Part shown: positions 8,832 to 17,588 of the stretch, in pieces | Layout of the letters: the number at the start of each line of letters is the position of its first letter | Numbering within the stretch: the stretch's first letter is position 1 | NCBI RefSeq assembly: GCF_026967985.1 | Contig: NZ_JAPVBJ010000004.1 | Span: 1-64,000 of the forward strand | DNA: 64,000 bases | Reading direction: 5' to 3' | Origin: Modestobacter sp. VKM Ac-2984 | Lineage (GTDB): Bacteria; Actinomycetota; Actinomycetes; Mycobacteriales; Geodermatophilaceae | Notes under the pieces: model-generated | What the model saw: the letters and a program-made list of their open reading frames with translations, nothing else | What the model was told of the DNA's origin: nothing | Databases searched by the model: none | Made by a program: the position numbers and the translations under genes

Positions 8832-10367
8832 ATGGTCAAGCGCAAGCTCAAGCAGGCTCTGGGTCGGATGGCTCCCGGATTGGTCGAGGACCGCACGATC
8901 CTGCGCGACCTGTCCGCCGACGTCCGGAAGGTCGGGCCGCAGCTCGAGGAGCTCCGGCAGGAGTTCCGGCAGGAGCTCCGGCAGGAGCTCCAGCAGGACG
9001 TCCGGCAGGCGCTCCTGGACCTGACCGAACTGGTGCACCAGGTGGACGGGCGGGTGAACCACTTCCAGCAGTTCGACTTCCGGCTGCAGAAGCTGCGCGC
9101 ACTCGCCGCCCAGGTGGAGCCTTATCAGCCGGCCTACGGGCTCCCGGGGGTCATCGCCGACCCGGCCCGCGGCAGCATCGACCGCTGCCGGGCCATCGAG
9201 AACCACTTCGCCGGCACGCTGCGCGGCAAGCGTCTGCTGGACGTCGGCTCCTCCCTGGGCTTCGTCTGCTACTGGTTCGCCGACCGGGGCGTGACGACCG
9301 AGGGCTGGGAGTTCAACCCGGGCAACGTCGAGGTGTCCACGCTGATCGGTGAGCTCAACGGCGTGCCGACCACGATCCGGGCGCGCGAGTTCAACCGGGA
9401 CAGCGTCATGGCCATCGCGCCCGGTCAGTTCGACGTGGTGACCCTGCTCAGCGTGCTCCACCACGTGGTGCACCACCAGGGCCTCGACGAGACCAAGGCG
9501 CTGGTCAAGGAGCTGCTGGACCGGGTGCCGACCCTGGTGCTCGAGCTGGCCGTCAAGGGGGAGGACCCGGACCTGTTCTGGGACGCCTCCCTCCCCGAGG
9601 ACGAGCTGGACGTCCTGGAGCTGGTGCGCGACCAGGTCGAGGTGGTCCCGCTGGGCCAGTTCGGCACCCACCTGTCCGACCGGTCGCGACCGCTCTACGT
9701 GGTCAGCCGCAAGGACACCGTGACGGTGAACAACCGGGTCTACGCCTACTCGCACGACCGGGCCGAGGCCTACGCCAACTCGTGGGCGGTGCACGACCAC
9801 GAGGACCGCCGCTACTACTGGGGCGACGACTTCATCATCAAGCGCTACGCCTTCTCCGGGCCGGAGTCGGACAACGCCCGGCTCATCGCCCGGGAGATCG
9901 CCACGCTGCTGTCCCTGCGCGACCTGCCCGAGGTGCCGCAGCTGCTGGACTTCGAGGTCTCTGGCGGGCAGGCCACCCTGGTGTACGCCCGGGCCGCGGG
10001 CGACCTCTTCGAGCCCGGGACGGGACAGTCGCCCGAGGTCGTCCGCCAGGTCGTCGACCACGTCGTGGCCGCACTGCGGGCGCTGCGGGAGCGCGGACTG
10101 TTCCACAACGACGTGCGCAGCTGGAACGTGCTGTGGGACGGCAGCCGGGCGACGCTGATCGACTACGCCGACGCCGGCCCGGTCGACGACGACGGTGACC
10201 TGGTGTCGCTGCTGTGGGCCGCGCACGCGCTGTCCACGGGCACCCGTGAGCCGGTGGAGAAGGGCAAGAGCCAGCTCCCTCCACGCGAGACGCTGGGTGC
10301 GGAGCTGTGGCCGCTCTACGACCAGGTCGCCGCCGGGACGCGGGACGTCGCGGCGCTGACCAGCTGA
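8832..10367 (+). CDS. WbdD-like coiled-coil / methyltransferase / kinase fusion, putative polysaccharide chain terminator
   Basis: 511 residues. Residues 19-95 are helical and Leu/Gln/Glu/Arg-rich, with five tetrapeptide repeats at 40-59 (ELRQ, EFRQ, ELRQ, ELQQ, DVRQ). Residues 100-300 form a class I SAM methyltransferase with motif I LLDVGSSLGF (135-144). Residues 325-475 are a protein-kinase-like fold: Lys337, Glu355, catalytic loop HNDVRSWNVL (425-434) and metal site IDYAD (443-447). E. coli WbdD has the same methyltransferase-kinase pair and a coiled coil that measures mannan length, but there the coil is C-terminal. Start: ATG 8832 preferred over the adjacent GTG 8829 for its spacing to GAGGGGA. 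Predicted cytoplasmic face of the membrane. Confidence 0.8.
   Translation: MVKRKLKQALGRMAPGLVEDRTILRDLSADVRKVGPQLEELRQEFRQELRQELQQDVRQALLDLTELVHQVDGRVNHFQQFDFRLQKLRALAAQVEPYQPAYGLPGVIADPARGSIDRCRAIENHFAGTLRGKRLLDVGSSLGFVCYWFADRGVTTEGWEFNPGNVEVSTLIGELNGVPTTIRAREFNRDSVMAIAPGQFDVVTLLSVLHHVVHHQGLDETKALVKELLDRVPTLVLELAVKGEDPDLFWDASLPEDELDVLELVRDQVEVVPLGQFGTHLSDRSRPLYVVSRKDTVTVNNRVYAYSHDRAEAYANSWAVHDHEDRRYYWGDDFIIKRYAFSGPESDNARLIAREIATLLSLRDLPEVPQLLDFEVSGGQATLVYARAAGDLFEPGTGQSPEVVRQVVDHVVAALRALRERGLFHNDVRSWNVLWDGSRATLIDYADAGPVDDDGDLVSLLWAAHALSTGTREPVEKGKSQLPPRETLGAELWPLYDQVAAGTRDVAALTS
8949..9008 (+). repeat. five 12-bp tandem repeats in the coiled-coil segment
   Basis: Five in-frame copies of a GAGCTCCGGCAG-type unit at 8949, 8961, 8973, 8985 and 8997, encoding ELRQ, EFRQ, ELRQ, ELQQ and DVRQ. 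Copies one and three are identical; the others differ by one to three bases. Slippage would change coil length by four residues without shifting frame. Confidence 0.9.
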
Positions 10368-10372
10368 CGCGC

Positions 10373-11488
10373 ATGCGGGTCGGGCTGCTCCTGGAGCAGG
10401 TGCTCTCCCCGGTGCCCGGCGGCACCGGCCGCTACGCGGTCGAGGTCGCCGGGGCGCTGGCGGCGACCGGGGGACCGGGCACCGAGGTGACCGGCTGGAC
10501 GGCGTGGCACCGTCGCGTCGCGGGCGCCGTCGTGCCCGGGGTCGGCGGGCCGCACCGCCTGCCGTTGCCCCGGCGTCCGCTGGTGGCGGCCTGGGAGCGC
10601 GGGCCGTTGCCCGCGCCCCGCGGGGTCGACCTGGTGCACGCCCCGACTCCGCTGGCCCCGCTCGGCGGCCGGCGGCCGGTGGTGGTCACCGTGCACGACG
10701 CCGTGCCCTGGACCCATCCCGAGACGCTGACCCCCCGCGGCGTGCGGTGGCACCGGCGGATGATCGGGCGCGCCGCGTCCTCGGCGGCGGCGGTGGTCGT
10801 CCCGACCGAGGCGGTGGCCCGCGAGCTGCGGCGACACCTGACGCTGCGCTGCCCGCTCGTGGTCGTCGGCGAGGGCGTCTCCGGCCGGCTGACCCTGCCC
10901 TCCGACGCGCTGGCGCGGCAGGCCGCGCTGGGGCTCACGCCCGGCGGGTACCTGCTGACCACCGCGACGCTGGAGCCGCGGAAGGGGCTCGACGTGCTGG
11001 TGGGCGCCCTGGCCGGGGCCGGTGCGCCGGACCTGCCGCTGGTCGTCGTGGGCCAGCCCGGGTGGGGCGACGTCGACGTCCCGGCGCTGGTCGCTGCCGC
11101 CGGGCTGCCCGCCGGCCGAGTGCGGACACTCGGTCGGGTGCCGGACGAGGACCTCGCGGCCCTGCTCGGCGGGGCGACGGCCCTGGTGGTGCCCAGCCGG
11201 GCCGAGGGCTTCGGCCTGCCGGTGCTCGAGGGCATGGCCGCCGGCGTCCCGGTGGTCACCTCCGACGACCCCGCGCTGGTCGAGGTGGGTGGCGGGAGCA
11301 CCGTGGTCACCCCGGTCGGTGACCGGGTCGCGCTCGCCGCCGCGCTGGGTCGGGTGGCCGGTGACGAGCAACTCCGCCGCGACCTGGTGCGCCGCGGCCG
11401 GACCCGGGCAGCGGACTTCTCGTGGACCGGCGCGGCCACCCGACTGTGGGAGCTGTACCGCGAGCTGGTGCCGACGGGGGCAGGTTAG
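10373..11488 (+). CDS. GT4-type glycosyltransferase, mannosyltransferase-like
   Basis: 371 residues with a GT-B fold: N-terminal VPGGTGRYAVEVAGAL, VVVTVHDAVPW, then TTATLEPRKGLDVLV and donor site PSRAEGFGLPVLEGMAAG with E-x7-E intact. The start ATG lies five bases after the WbdD-like stop, so the two are co-transcribed. Similar in length and motifs to the enzymes at 5081 and 11601. It most likely uses GDP-mannose to build the exported chain (inference). C-terminal residues are Ala/Arg-rich without a membrane segment. Confidence 0.88.
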   Translation: MRVGLLLEQVLSPVPGGTGRYAVEVAGALAATGGPGTEVTGWTAWHRRVAGAVVPGVGGPHRLPLPRRPLVAAWERGPLPAPRGVDLVHAPTPLAPLGGRRPVVVTVHDAVPWTHPETLTPRGVRWHRRMIGRAASSAAAVVVPTEAVARELRRHLTLRCPLVVVGEGVSGRLTLPSDALARQAALGLTPGGYLLTTATLEPRKGLDVLVGALAGAGAPDLPLVVVGQPGWGDVDVPALVAAAGLPAGRVRTLGRVPDEDLAALLGGATALVVPSRAEGFGLPVLEGMAAGVPVVTSDDPALVEVGGGSTVVTPVGDRVALAAALGRVAGDEQLRRDLVRRGRTRAADFSWTGAATRLWELYRELVPTGAG

Positions 11489-11491
11489 GCT
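11486..11491 (+). promoter_or_regulatory. possible internal -10 element
   Basis: TAGGCT overlaps the stop codon of the preceding glycosyltransferase. A leader of about 100 bases would follow, containing ACCGGT-CCGT-ACCGGT (11518-11533), which can form a 6-bp hairpin before the next gene at 11601. Confidence 0.3.
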
Positions 11492-11600
11492 CCCCCGGTC
11501 GTCCGTGACCGGCTGGAACCGGTCCGTACCGGTCGGCGCCTGTCGCGAGCGTGCCGTCCCGCCCACACCCGACCGCCGCCCCGCCCCCAGGAAGGACCGC

Positions 11601-12734
11601 GTGTCCGAGGTCATGCCGCGTGTGCTCGTGGACGCCACGGCGGTGCCTGCCGACCGCGGCGGCGTCGGCCGCTACGTCGACGAGCTGCTCCCGGCCCTGG
11701 TCGCTGCGGGTGGTGACGTCGCGGTCGTCTGCCAGGAGCGGGACCGGGTGTTCTACACCGGGCTGGTGGGCGCCGAGCGCGTGAGCACGGCACCCTCCTG
11801 GGCGGCATCGGTGCCTGGCCGTCTGGTGTGGGAGCAGCTGCGGCTGCCTGCCGCGGGCCGGGCCGCTGGGGCGAGGGTGCTGCACTGCCCGCACTACACG
11901 ATGCCGCTGGCCGCCCGGCTGCCGGTGGTGACCACCCTGCACGACGCCACGTTCTTCACCGACCCTGCCGTCCACGTGCCGGTCAAGCGGCGGTTCTTCC
12001 GCACCTGGACCCGCGTCAGCCTGCGCCGCGCCCGGCGCGCGGTCACCCCGTCGGCGGCCACCCGCGACGAGCTGGTGCGTGTCGCGGGCGCACGCCGGGA
12101 CCGGGTGGACGTCGCGCACCTGGGCGTCGACGGCGCCCGGTTCCACCGGCCGACCGAGGCCGAGGTGAGCCGGGTTCGGGCGACGCTGGACCTGGCGGAC
12201 GTCCCCTACGTCGCCTTCCTCGGCACGCTGGAGCCGCGCAAGAACGTGCCGGCCCTGGTCCGGGCCTGGGTGCGGGCCAGCGCCGGTCGCACCACGCCGC
12301 CTGCCCTGGTGCTGGCCGGCGGGCGGGGGTGGGACGAGGAGGTCGACCGGGTCGCCGCCGAGGTGCCCGCCGGCCTCCGGCTGCTGCGCACCGGGTACCT
12401 GCCGCTGGATGATCTGGCCGGCCTGCTCGGCGGTGCCGAGCTGGTCGCCTACCCCAGCCTGGGCGAGGGGTTCGGCCTGCCGGTGCTGGAGGCGATGGCC
12501 TGCGGTGCCCCGGTGCTCACCACCCGGCGGCTCGCGCTGCCCGAGGTGGGTGGCGACGCCGTGGCCTACTGCGAACCCGACGTGGCCAGCATCGAAGCGG
12601 GCCTGCGGGCGCTGCTGGACGACCCGGCCCGGCGGACCGGGCTGGCCGCGGCAGGCCAGGCGCGGGCAGCGGAGTTCACCTGGGCGGCGACCGCCCGGGC
12701 GCACCTGGCCAGCTACCAGCGGGCCGTTCGATGA
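11601..12734 (+). CDS. GT4-type glycosyltransferase, mannosyltransferase-like
   Basis: 377 residues from a GTG start preceded by AGGAAGGA at good spacing. MPRVLVDATAVPADRGGVGRY opens the first Rossmann domain, VVTTLHDATFF and VTPSAATRDEL follow, and FLGTLEPRKNVPALV plus YPSLGEGFGLPVLEAMACG mark the donor half with E-x7-E. Its stop overlaps the next start by ATGA. It probably extends or primes the same glycan as its neighbours. Donor and linkage cannot be read from sequence, though the mannosyltransferase-like family and adjacent manC favour mannose. Confidence 0.88.
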   Translation: MSEVMPRVLVDATAVPADRGGVGRYVDELLPALVAAGGDVAVVCQERDRVFYTGLVGAERVSTAPSWAASVPGRLVWEQLRLPAAGRAAGARVLHCPHYTMPLAARLPVVTTLHDATFFTDPAVHVPVKRRFFRTWTRVSLRRARRAVTPSAATRDELVRVAGARRDRVDVAHLGVDGARFHRPTEAEVSRVRATLDLADVPYVAFLGTLEPRKNVPALVRAWVRASAGRTTPPALVLAGGRGWDEEVDRVAAEVPAGLRLLRTGYLPLDDLAGLLGGAELVAYPSLGEGFGLPVLEAMACGAPVLTTRRLALPEVGGDAVAYCEPDVASIEAGLRALLDDPARRTGLAAAGQARAAEFTWAATARAHLASYQRAVR

Positions 12735-13690
12735 CCCCTCCAGAGAGCGCCGTGCCCACCGTCCCCGACGACGAGCTGCTGACCGTCGTCGTGGTCACCT
12801 ACTCGCCCGGTGGGACGCTGGCTGCGTTCCTGGACTCCCTGGCACTGGCGACCACCCGCCGGTACGAGGTGGTGCTGGCCGACAACGGCTCCACCGACGG
12901 GGTGCCCGAGCAGACGGCCCGGGAGCGCCCGGAGGTCCGGCTCCTGCGGACCGGCGGCAACGTCGGGTACGGCGCCGCGGCCAACGCCGGGCTGGCCCAC
13001 CTCACCTCCGGCCATGCGTTGATCGCCAATCCCGACGTCCGCTTCGAGCCCGGGGCGGTCGACGAGCTGCTGGCCGCGGCCGTGCGGTGGCCCCGGGCGG
13101 CGACGCTCGGCCCGGCCATCCGGACGCCGGAGGGGACCATCTACCCCTCTGCCCGCGAGCTCCCCTCACTGTCGACCGGTGTCGGGCACGCCCTGCTCGG
13201 CTGGGCGTGGCCGGCCAACCCGTGGACGGCCCGGTACCGCCGGGAGCACGAGGAGATCGTCGAGCGTCCGGCGGGCTGGCTCTCGGGCAGCTGCTTCCTG
13301 GTGGACGTGGGCGCCTTCGCCTCGGTGGGTGGCTTCGACCCTGGCTACTTCATGTACTTCGAGGACGTCGACCTGGCCCGCCGCCTGGGTCAGCGAGGGT
13401 GGCTGCAGGTGTACGTGCCCACCGCTGTGGTGACGCACGAGGGCGGGCACGCGACGAAGCGCTCGGCCCACCAGATGCAGCGGGTGCACCACACCAGCGC
13501 GCTGCGGTACCTGTCGGCTGACTACCCGCGACGCCGGCACGCCCCGCTGCGGACGGTGCTGCGGGCCGGACTGGGCGGCCGGATGCTGGTCTCCTACGTC
13601 AGCAGCCGGGTGGACGAGGGTGCGCAGCCGCAGCAGACGGTCGATGAACTCCCGGCCCAGCGGAGCCGTCGGCGCCTCCGCCGCGGCTGA
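12731..13690 (+). CDS. wbbL: GT2 rhamnosyltransferase, WbbL-like
   Basis: 319 residues with a GT-A fold. VVVVTYSPGG and LADNGSTDG are the nucleotide-binding strands, LIANPDVRF supplies the metal-binding region, and the acceptor/catalytic segment is GYFMYFEDVDLARRL, the EDVD form typical of rhamnosyltransferases such as mycobacterial WbbL (dTDP-rhamnose:decaprenyl-PP-GlcNAc transferase). The C-terminus is basic. It overlaps the preceding glycosyltransferase by ATGA and is followed by manC, the order known from M. tuberculosis (wbbL-manB). WbbL function is likely but not certain, since other rhamnosyltransferases share these motifs. Confidence 0.8.
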   Translation: MTPPESAVPTVPDDELLTVVVVTYSPGGTLAAFLDSLALATTRRYEVVLADNGSTDGVPEQTARERPEVRLLRTGGNVGYGAAANAGLAHLTSGHALIANPDVRFEPGAVDELLAAAVRWPRAATLGPAIRTPEGTIYPSARELPSLSTGVGHALLGWAWPANPWTARYRREHEEIVERPAGWLSGSCFLVDVGAFASVGGFDPGYFMYFEDVDLARRLGQRGWLQVYVPTAVVTHEGGHATKRSAHQMQRVHHTSALRYLSADYPRRRHAPLRTVLRAGLGGRMLVSYVSSRVDEGAQPQQTVDELPAQRSRRRLRRG

Positions 13691-13736
13691 CCCGAGCCCT
13701 GCACCACGACACGATGACGACTGAGGACGGACGACC

Positions 13737-14837
13737 ATGCGACACGCGGTGATCATGGCGGGCGGATCCGGCACCCGGCTCTGGCCGCTGTCCCGGGCCG
13801 AGCGCCCGAAGCAGCTGCTCGACGTGGTGGCCGCCGAGGACGGCTCCGCGCACAGCCTGCTGGCCGAGGCGTTCACCCGGCTGCAGGCGGTGCTGCCCAC
13901 GGAGCAGATCTGGGTGTGCACCGCGGCCCGGTACGGCGACCAGGTGCGGGCCGCGCTGCCCGAGCTGCGTGCCGACCGGCTGGTGCTGGAGCCGGTCGCC
14001 CGGGACACCGCGAACGCGGTCGGGCTGGCCGCCGCACTCGTCGCCGACGTCGACCCCGACGCCGAGCTGGCCGTGGTCAGCGCCGACCACGTGATCCGGC
14101 CGGTCGAGCGGTTCGCCGATGCGCTGCGCACCGCCTACGACCTGCTCGCCGTCCGGCCGCGGGCGCTGGTGACGCTGGGCGTCACCCCGACGTCGCCGGC
14201 CACCGGGTTCGGCTACGTGCAGAAGGGCGCGCCGACCGAGGTGGCCGGTGCGAGCGAGGCGGTCTCGTTCCGGGAGAAGCCGGACCTGGCCACCGCCGAG
14301 CAGTACCTGGCCAGTGGTGAGTACGTCTGGAACTCGGGGATGTTCGTCTGGCGGGCGCAGACCGTCCTGGACGCACTCGCCGACCACCTGCCGGAGTCGG
14401 CCGCCGGCCTGGGGCGCATCGTCGCCGCGCCGGCGGGTCCTGAGAGGGACGCGGTGCTGGTCGAGGTCTTCCCGACCCTGCCGAAGATCAGCGTCGACTA
14501 CGCCGTGCTGGAGCCGGCCGCCGCGGAGCCGGGCCGGGTGGCCGTGGTCGACCTGGACGTCGACTGGCTGGACGTCGGCTCGTGGCCGGCGCTGGCGAAC
14601 ACGCTGACCGCGGACGACGCGGGCAACGCCACCCGCGGGCTGACCGTCCTGCTGGACAGCTCTGGCAACGTCGTGCTGAGCGACGACCCGGAGCACCTCG
14701 TCGCGCTGGTCGGTGTGCGCGACAGCGTCGTGGTGCACACCGCGGACGTCACCATGGTCTGCCCGGTCTCCGACGCCGAGCGGGTCAAGGCGCTGCTCGG
14801 GGCGGCCCAGGAGCGCTTCGGGGCGAGGTTCAGCTGA
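13737..14837 (+). CDS. manC: mannose-1-phosphate guanylyltransferase
   Basis: 366 residues. The N-terminal pyrophosphorylase signature [20 protein letters not shown] (10-29), VVSADHVI metal-binding region and GFGYVQKG and EKPD substrate motifs identify a GDP-mannose pyrophosphorylase without the fused isomerase domain. Makes GDP-mannose from mannose-1-phosphate and GTP in the cytosol, using product from manB (26419) and manA (29217). RBS GAGGACGGA. Named manB or manC in different actinobacterial annotations; here manC avoids confusion with phosphomannomutase. Confidence 0.93.
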   Translation: MRHAVIMAGGSGTRLWPLSRAERPKQLLDVVAAEDGSAHSLLAEAFTRLQAVLPTEQIWVCTAARYGDQVRAALPELRADRLVLEPVARDTANAVGLAAALVADVDPDAELAVVSADHVIRPVERFADALRTAYDLLAVRPRALVTLGVTPTSPATGFGYVQKGAPTEVAGASEAVSFREKPDLATAEQYLASGEYVWNSGMFVWRAQTVLDALADHLPESAAGLGRIVAAPAGPERDAVLVEVFPTLPKISVDYAVLEPAAAEPGRVAVVDLDVDWLDVGSWPALANTLTADDAGNATRGLTVLLDSSGNVVLSDDPEHLVALVGVRDSVVVHTADVTMVCPVSDAERVKALLGAAQERFGARFS

Positions 14838-14864
14838 CCCCTCGGCCGGCTCGCGCTGGCTGGT

Positions 14865-14870
14865 TAACCT
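14865..14870 (+). promoter_or_regulatory. -10 element for a leaderless SDR transcript
   Basis: TAACCT followed by exactly seven bases and then ATG 14878. No ribosome-binding site is present, so the transcript probably begins at the start codon. Confidence 0.55.
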
Positions 14871-14877
14871 CGGCGGC

Positions 14878-15648
14878 ATGAAGAACCTCGACGTCGCCGC
14901 TGTCGTCACCGGAGGGGCCTCTGGCCTCGGTGAGGCCACCACCCGAGCGCTGACCGCCGCCGGGGTGGCGGTCACCGTCCTGGACCTGCAGGAGGACCGC
15001 GGGCACGCGCTGGCCTCCGAGCTGGGGGGCCACACGACCTTCATGCGCACCGACGTCACCGACGAGGCGTCGGTGCAGGCGGCGATCGAGGACGCGACGG
15101 GGAAGGACCGGCCGCTGCGGATCGCGGTCAACTGCGCCGGCATCGGCTGGGCCCAGCGGGTGCTCGGCCGCGACGGCGCCCCGCACGACCTGGCGCCGTT
15201 CACCCGCACCGTGACGGTCAACCTGATCGGCACCTTCAACGTGCTCCGGTTGGCCGCCGCCGCGATGGCCCGCACCGAGCCCGACGAGGACGGCGAGCGG
15301 GGTGTCGTCGTCAACACCGCCTCGATCGCCGCGTACGACGGCCAGATCGGGCAGATCGCCTACGCCGCGTCCAAGGGCGGCATCGTCGGGCTGACCCTGC
15401 CGGCGGCGCGCGACCTCTCCTCCGTCGGCGTGCGGGTCTGCACGATCGCCCCCGGCCTGGTCGACACCCCGCTGCTCGCCTCGCTGCCCGAGGAGGCCCG
15501 GACGGCGCTGGCCGCCGGCATCCCGTTCCCCAAGCGGCTGGGCCGCCCCGAGGACTTCGCCGAGCTGGCGCTGGACATCGTGCGGCACGGCTACCTGAAC
15601 GGTGAGGTCGTCCGGATGGACGGTGCGCTGCGGATGGCACCCCGCTGA
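14878..15648 (+). CDS. short-chain dehydrogenase/reductase, type II 3-hydroxyacyl-CoA dehydrogenase-like
   Basis: 256 residues. NAD(P)-binding TGGASGLG near the N-terminus, NCAG strand, and the catalytic set Ser149, Tyr162, Lys166 (YAASK). Residues [20 protein letters not shown] and the overall pattern resemble HSD17B10-type 3-hydroxyacyl-CoA dehydrogenases that act on short branched acyl-CoA. It is not obviously related to the polysaccharide genes around it. It has its own predicted leaderless promoter. Substrate assignment is by family resemblance only. Confidence 0.85.
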   Translation: MKNLDVAAVVTGGASGLGEATTRALTAAGVAVTVLDLQEDRGHALASELGGHTTFMRTDVTDEASVQAAIEDATGKDRPLRIAVNCAGIGWAQRVLGRDGAPHDLAPFTRTVTVNLIGTFNVLRLAAAAMARTEPDEDGERGVVVNTASIAAYDGQIGQIAYAASKGGIVGLTLPAARDLSSVGVRVCTIAPGLVDTPLLASLPEEARTALAAGIPFPKRLGRPEDFAELALDIVRHGYLNGEVVRMDGALRMAPR

Positions 15649-15674
15649 CGGCAGCACGTGCCGGAGGGGACGCA

Positions 15675-16607
15675 GTGGGGGAGCTGTCGGTCGTCGAGGC
15701 ACCGGCGCACGACCAGGTCTGGACGCCGGACTGGCCGCTGGACGTGCGCCGGACGCTGTCCCGGGACCGCCGGGGCACCGGCGACCCGACGCTGCGCTAC
15801 GCCGAGGACGGCGTCTGGCGGACGACGACCACCCCCGACGGCCCGGCCACCGTGCGGCTGACCGGAGGGGCGTCGGCCATCCGGGTGCAGGCCTGGGGAC
15901 CAGGCGCAGCGTGGGCGGGTCGGCGCGCGCCCCGCTGGCTGGGTGCCGACGACCGGCCGGAGGACTTCGACCCGACCCGGCACCCGCTCGTCACCCGGTT
16001 GCACCACGGGGCGCCGTGGCTGCGGCTGGGCAGCACCGGGCGGGTGTGGGACGCCCTGGTGCCCGCCGTCCTGGAGCAGAAGGTGACCGGCATCGAGGCG
16101 CACCGCACCTGGCGGGAGCTGCTGCGGCTGGCCGGTGAGCCGGCGCCCGGCCCGGCGCCGGCGGGGATGCGGGTGGTGCCCTCGGCCGAGCGGGTGCTCG
16201 CGGTCACCGACTGGCAGTGGCACGGCTGCGGGCTGGACGGCGCCCGCCGCCGGTCGCTGCGGGCGGTCGCCTCGGTCGCGTCCCGGCTGGAGGCCAGCGT
16301 CCACGACGACTGCGAGGACCTGCGCCGCCGGTTGCAGTCGGTGCCGGGCATCGGCGGCTGGACCGCGGCCGAGGTGGCCCAGCGCGCCGTGGGCTGCCCG
16401 GACTCGGTCAGCGTCGGTGACTACCACCTGAAGAACCTGGTGGGCTGGTCGCTGGCCGGCCGGAAGACCGACGACGCCGGGATGCTCGAGCTGCTGGAGC
16501 CCTGGCGCGGGCACCGGCAGCGCGTCGTCCGGCTGCTGGAGATCGGCGGCAGCATGCCTCCCAAGCGGGGCCCCCGGATGGCCCCCACCCAGTACCGCTC
16601 GATCTGA
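15675..16607 (+). CDS. HhH-GPD DNA glycosylase, AlkA-like
   Basis: 310 residues from GTG with GGAGGGG upstream. Helix-hairpin-helix LQSVPGIGGWTAAEVAQ (about 219-235) and the following SVGDYHLKN, whose Asp (about 248) is the expected catalytic residue of the HhH-GPD superfamily. No four-Cys iron-sulfur cluster is seen, so it belongs to the AlkA/OGG side rather than Nth/MutY. It probably excises alkylated bases in base-excision repair. Its stop faces the rmlA stop a few bases away. Confidence 0.85.
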   Translation: MGELSVVEAPAHDQVWTPDWPLDVRRTLSRDRRGTGDPTLRYAEDGVWRTTTTPDGPATVRLTGGASAIRVQAWGPGAAWAGRRAPRWLGADDRPEDFDPTRHPLVTRLHHGAPWLRLGSTGRVWDALVPAVLEQKVTGIEAHRTWRELLRLAGEPAPGPAPAGMRVVPSAERVLAVTDWQWHGCGLDGARRRSLRAVASVASRLEASVHDDCEDLRRRLQSVPGIGGWTAAEVAQRAVGCPDSVSVGDYHLKNLVGWSLAGRKTDDAGMLELLEPWRGHRQRVVRLLEIGGSMPPKRGPRMAPTQYRSI

Positions 16608-16613
16608 GTCCGG

Positions 16614-17477
16614 TCAGCCGCCGAGCAGGCCCAGCAGGTAGTCGCCGTAGCCGCTCTTGGCCAGCGGCTCGGCCGCGGCGCGGAGCCCCGCGTCCTCCAG
16701 CCAGCCGTTGCGCCAGGCGACCTCCTCGATGCAGCCGATCTTCAGCCCCTGCCGCTCCTCGACCACCGAGACGAACTCGGTCGCCTGACGCAGCGAGGCG
16801 AAGGTGCCGGTGTCCAGCCAGGCGGTCCCACGGTCCAGCACGGTGACGGTGAGCCGGCCCTGCCGCAGGTAGTGCTCGTTGACGGCGGTGATCTCCAGCT
16901 CGCCCCGGGCGCTCGGGGTGATGCCGCGGGCGACCTCGACGACGTCCGGGCCGAAGAAGTACAGCCCCGGGACGGCGTAGGAGCTCTTGGGCACCGCCGG
17001 CTTCTCCTCGATGGAGAGCACTCGGCCGGCGTCGTCGAACTCCACGACGCCGTAGGCCGCCGGCTCGGCGACGTGGTACGCGAAGACGTGCCCACCGTCG
17101 GGCTCAGGCAGCCGGGACAGGGCGGTGCCCAGGCCGGCGCCGTAGAAGATGTTGTCGCCCAGCACCAGGGCGGCCGCCTGGCCGTCGAGGAACTCCGCGC
17201 CGATGAGGAACGCCTGCGCGAGCCCCTCGGGCCGGGGCTGCACCGCGTACTCGATCCGCATGCCCAGCCGGGTGCCGTCACCGAGCAACCGGGCGAAGGA
17301 GTCGCGGTCCTCCGGGGTGGTGATGACCAGGACCTCGCGGATCCCGGCCATCATCAGCGTGGAGAGCGGGTAGTAGATCATCGGCTTGTCGTAGACGGGC
17401 ATGAGCTGCTTGCTCACGCCGAGGGTGATGGGCCACAGTCGGCTGCCGGTTCCACCGGCGAGGATGATCCCGCGCAC
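16614..17477 (-). CDS. rmlA: glucose-1-phosphate thymidylyltransferase
   Basis: 287 residues, the standard RmlA length. [20 protein letters not shown] (residues 8-27) is the dTTP-binding and catalytic signature; LGDNIFYG and EEKPAVPKS complete the active site. First step of dTDP-L-rhamnose synthesis. The GTG at 17477 lacks a ribosome-binding site but has TAAGGT six bases upstream, which suggests a leaderless message. Diverges from rmlB across a 111-base gap; the other two pathway genes follow rmlB. Confidence 0.95.
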   Translation of the reverse strand: MRGIILAGGTGSRLWPITLGVSKQLMPVYDKPMIYYPLSTLMMAGIREVLVITTPEDRDSFARLLGDGTRLGMRIEYAVQPRPEGLAQAFLIGAEFLDGQAAALVLGDNIFYGAGLGTALSRLPEPDGGHVFAYHVAEPAAYGVVEFDDAGRVLSIEEKPAVPKSSYAVPGLYFFGPDVVEVARGITPSARGELEITAVNEHYLRQGRLTVTVLDRGTAWLDTGTFASLRQATEFVSVVEERQGLKIGCIEEVAWRNGWLEDAGLRAAAEPLAKSGYGDYLLGLLGG

Positions 17478-17483
17478 CCGGCG

Positions 17484-17489
17484 ACCTTA
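17484..17489 (-). promoter_or_regulatory. -10 element for leaderless rmlA
   Basis: TAAGGT on the minus strand, six bases before the GTG start at 17477. Confidence 0.55.
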
Positions 17490-17575
17490 GGTGTCGGGCG
17501 CCGTGGAGTGGGAGTGCCGCTCACCCCGGTGGATGAGGTGCGCCGTGGCACGCCCCACCGTCCGCCGGCGTCGCC

Positions 17576-17581
17576 TAGCGT
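17576..17581 (+). promoter_or_regulatory. -10 element for leaderless rmlB
   Basis: TAGCGT followed by seven bases and ATG 17589. There is no Shine-Dalgarno sequence. Confidence 0.55.
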
Positions 17582-17588
17582 CTCGGGC

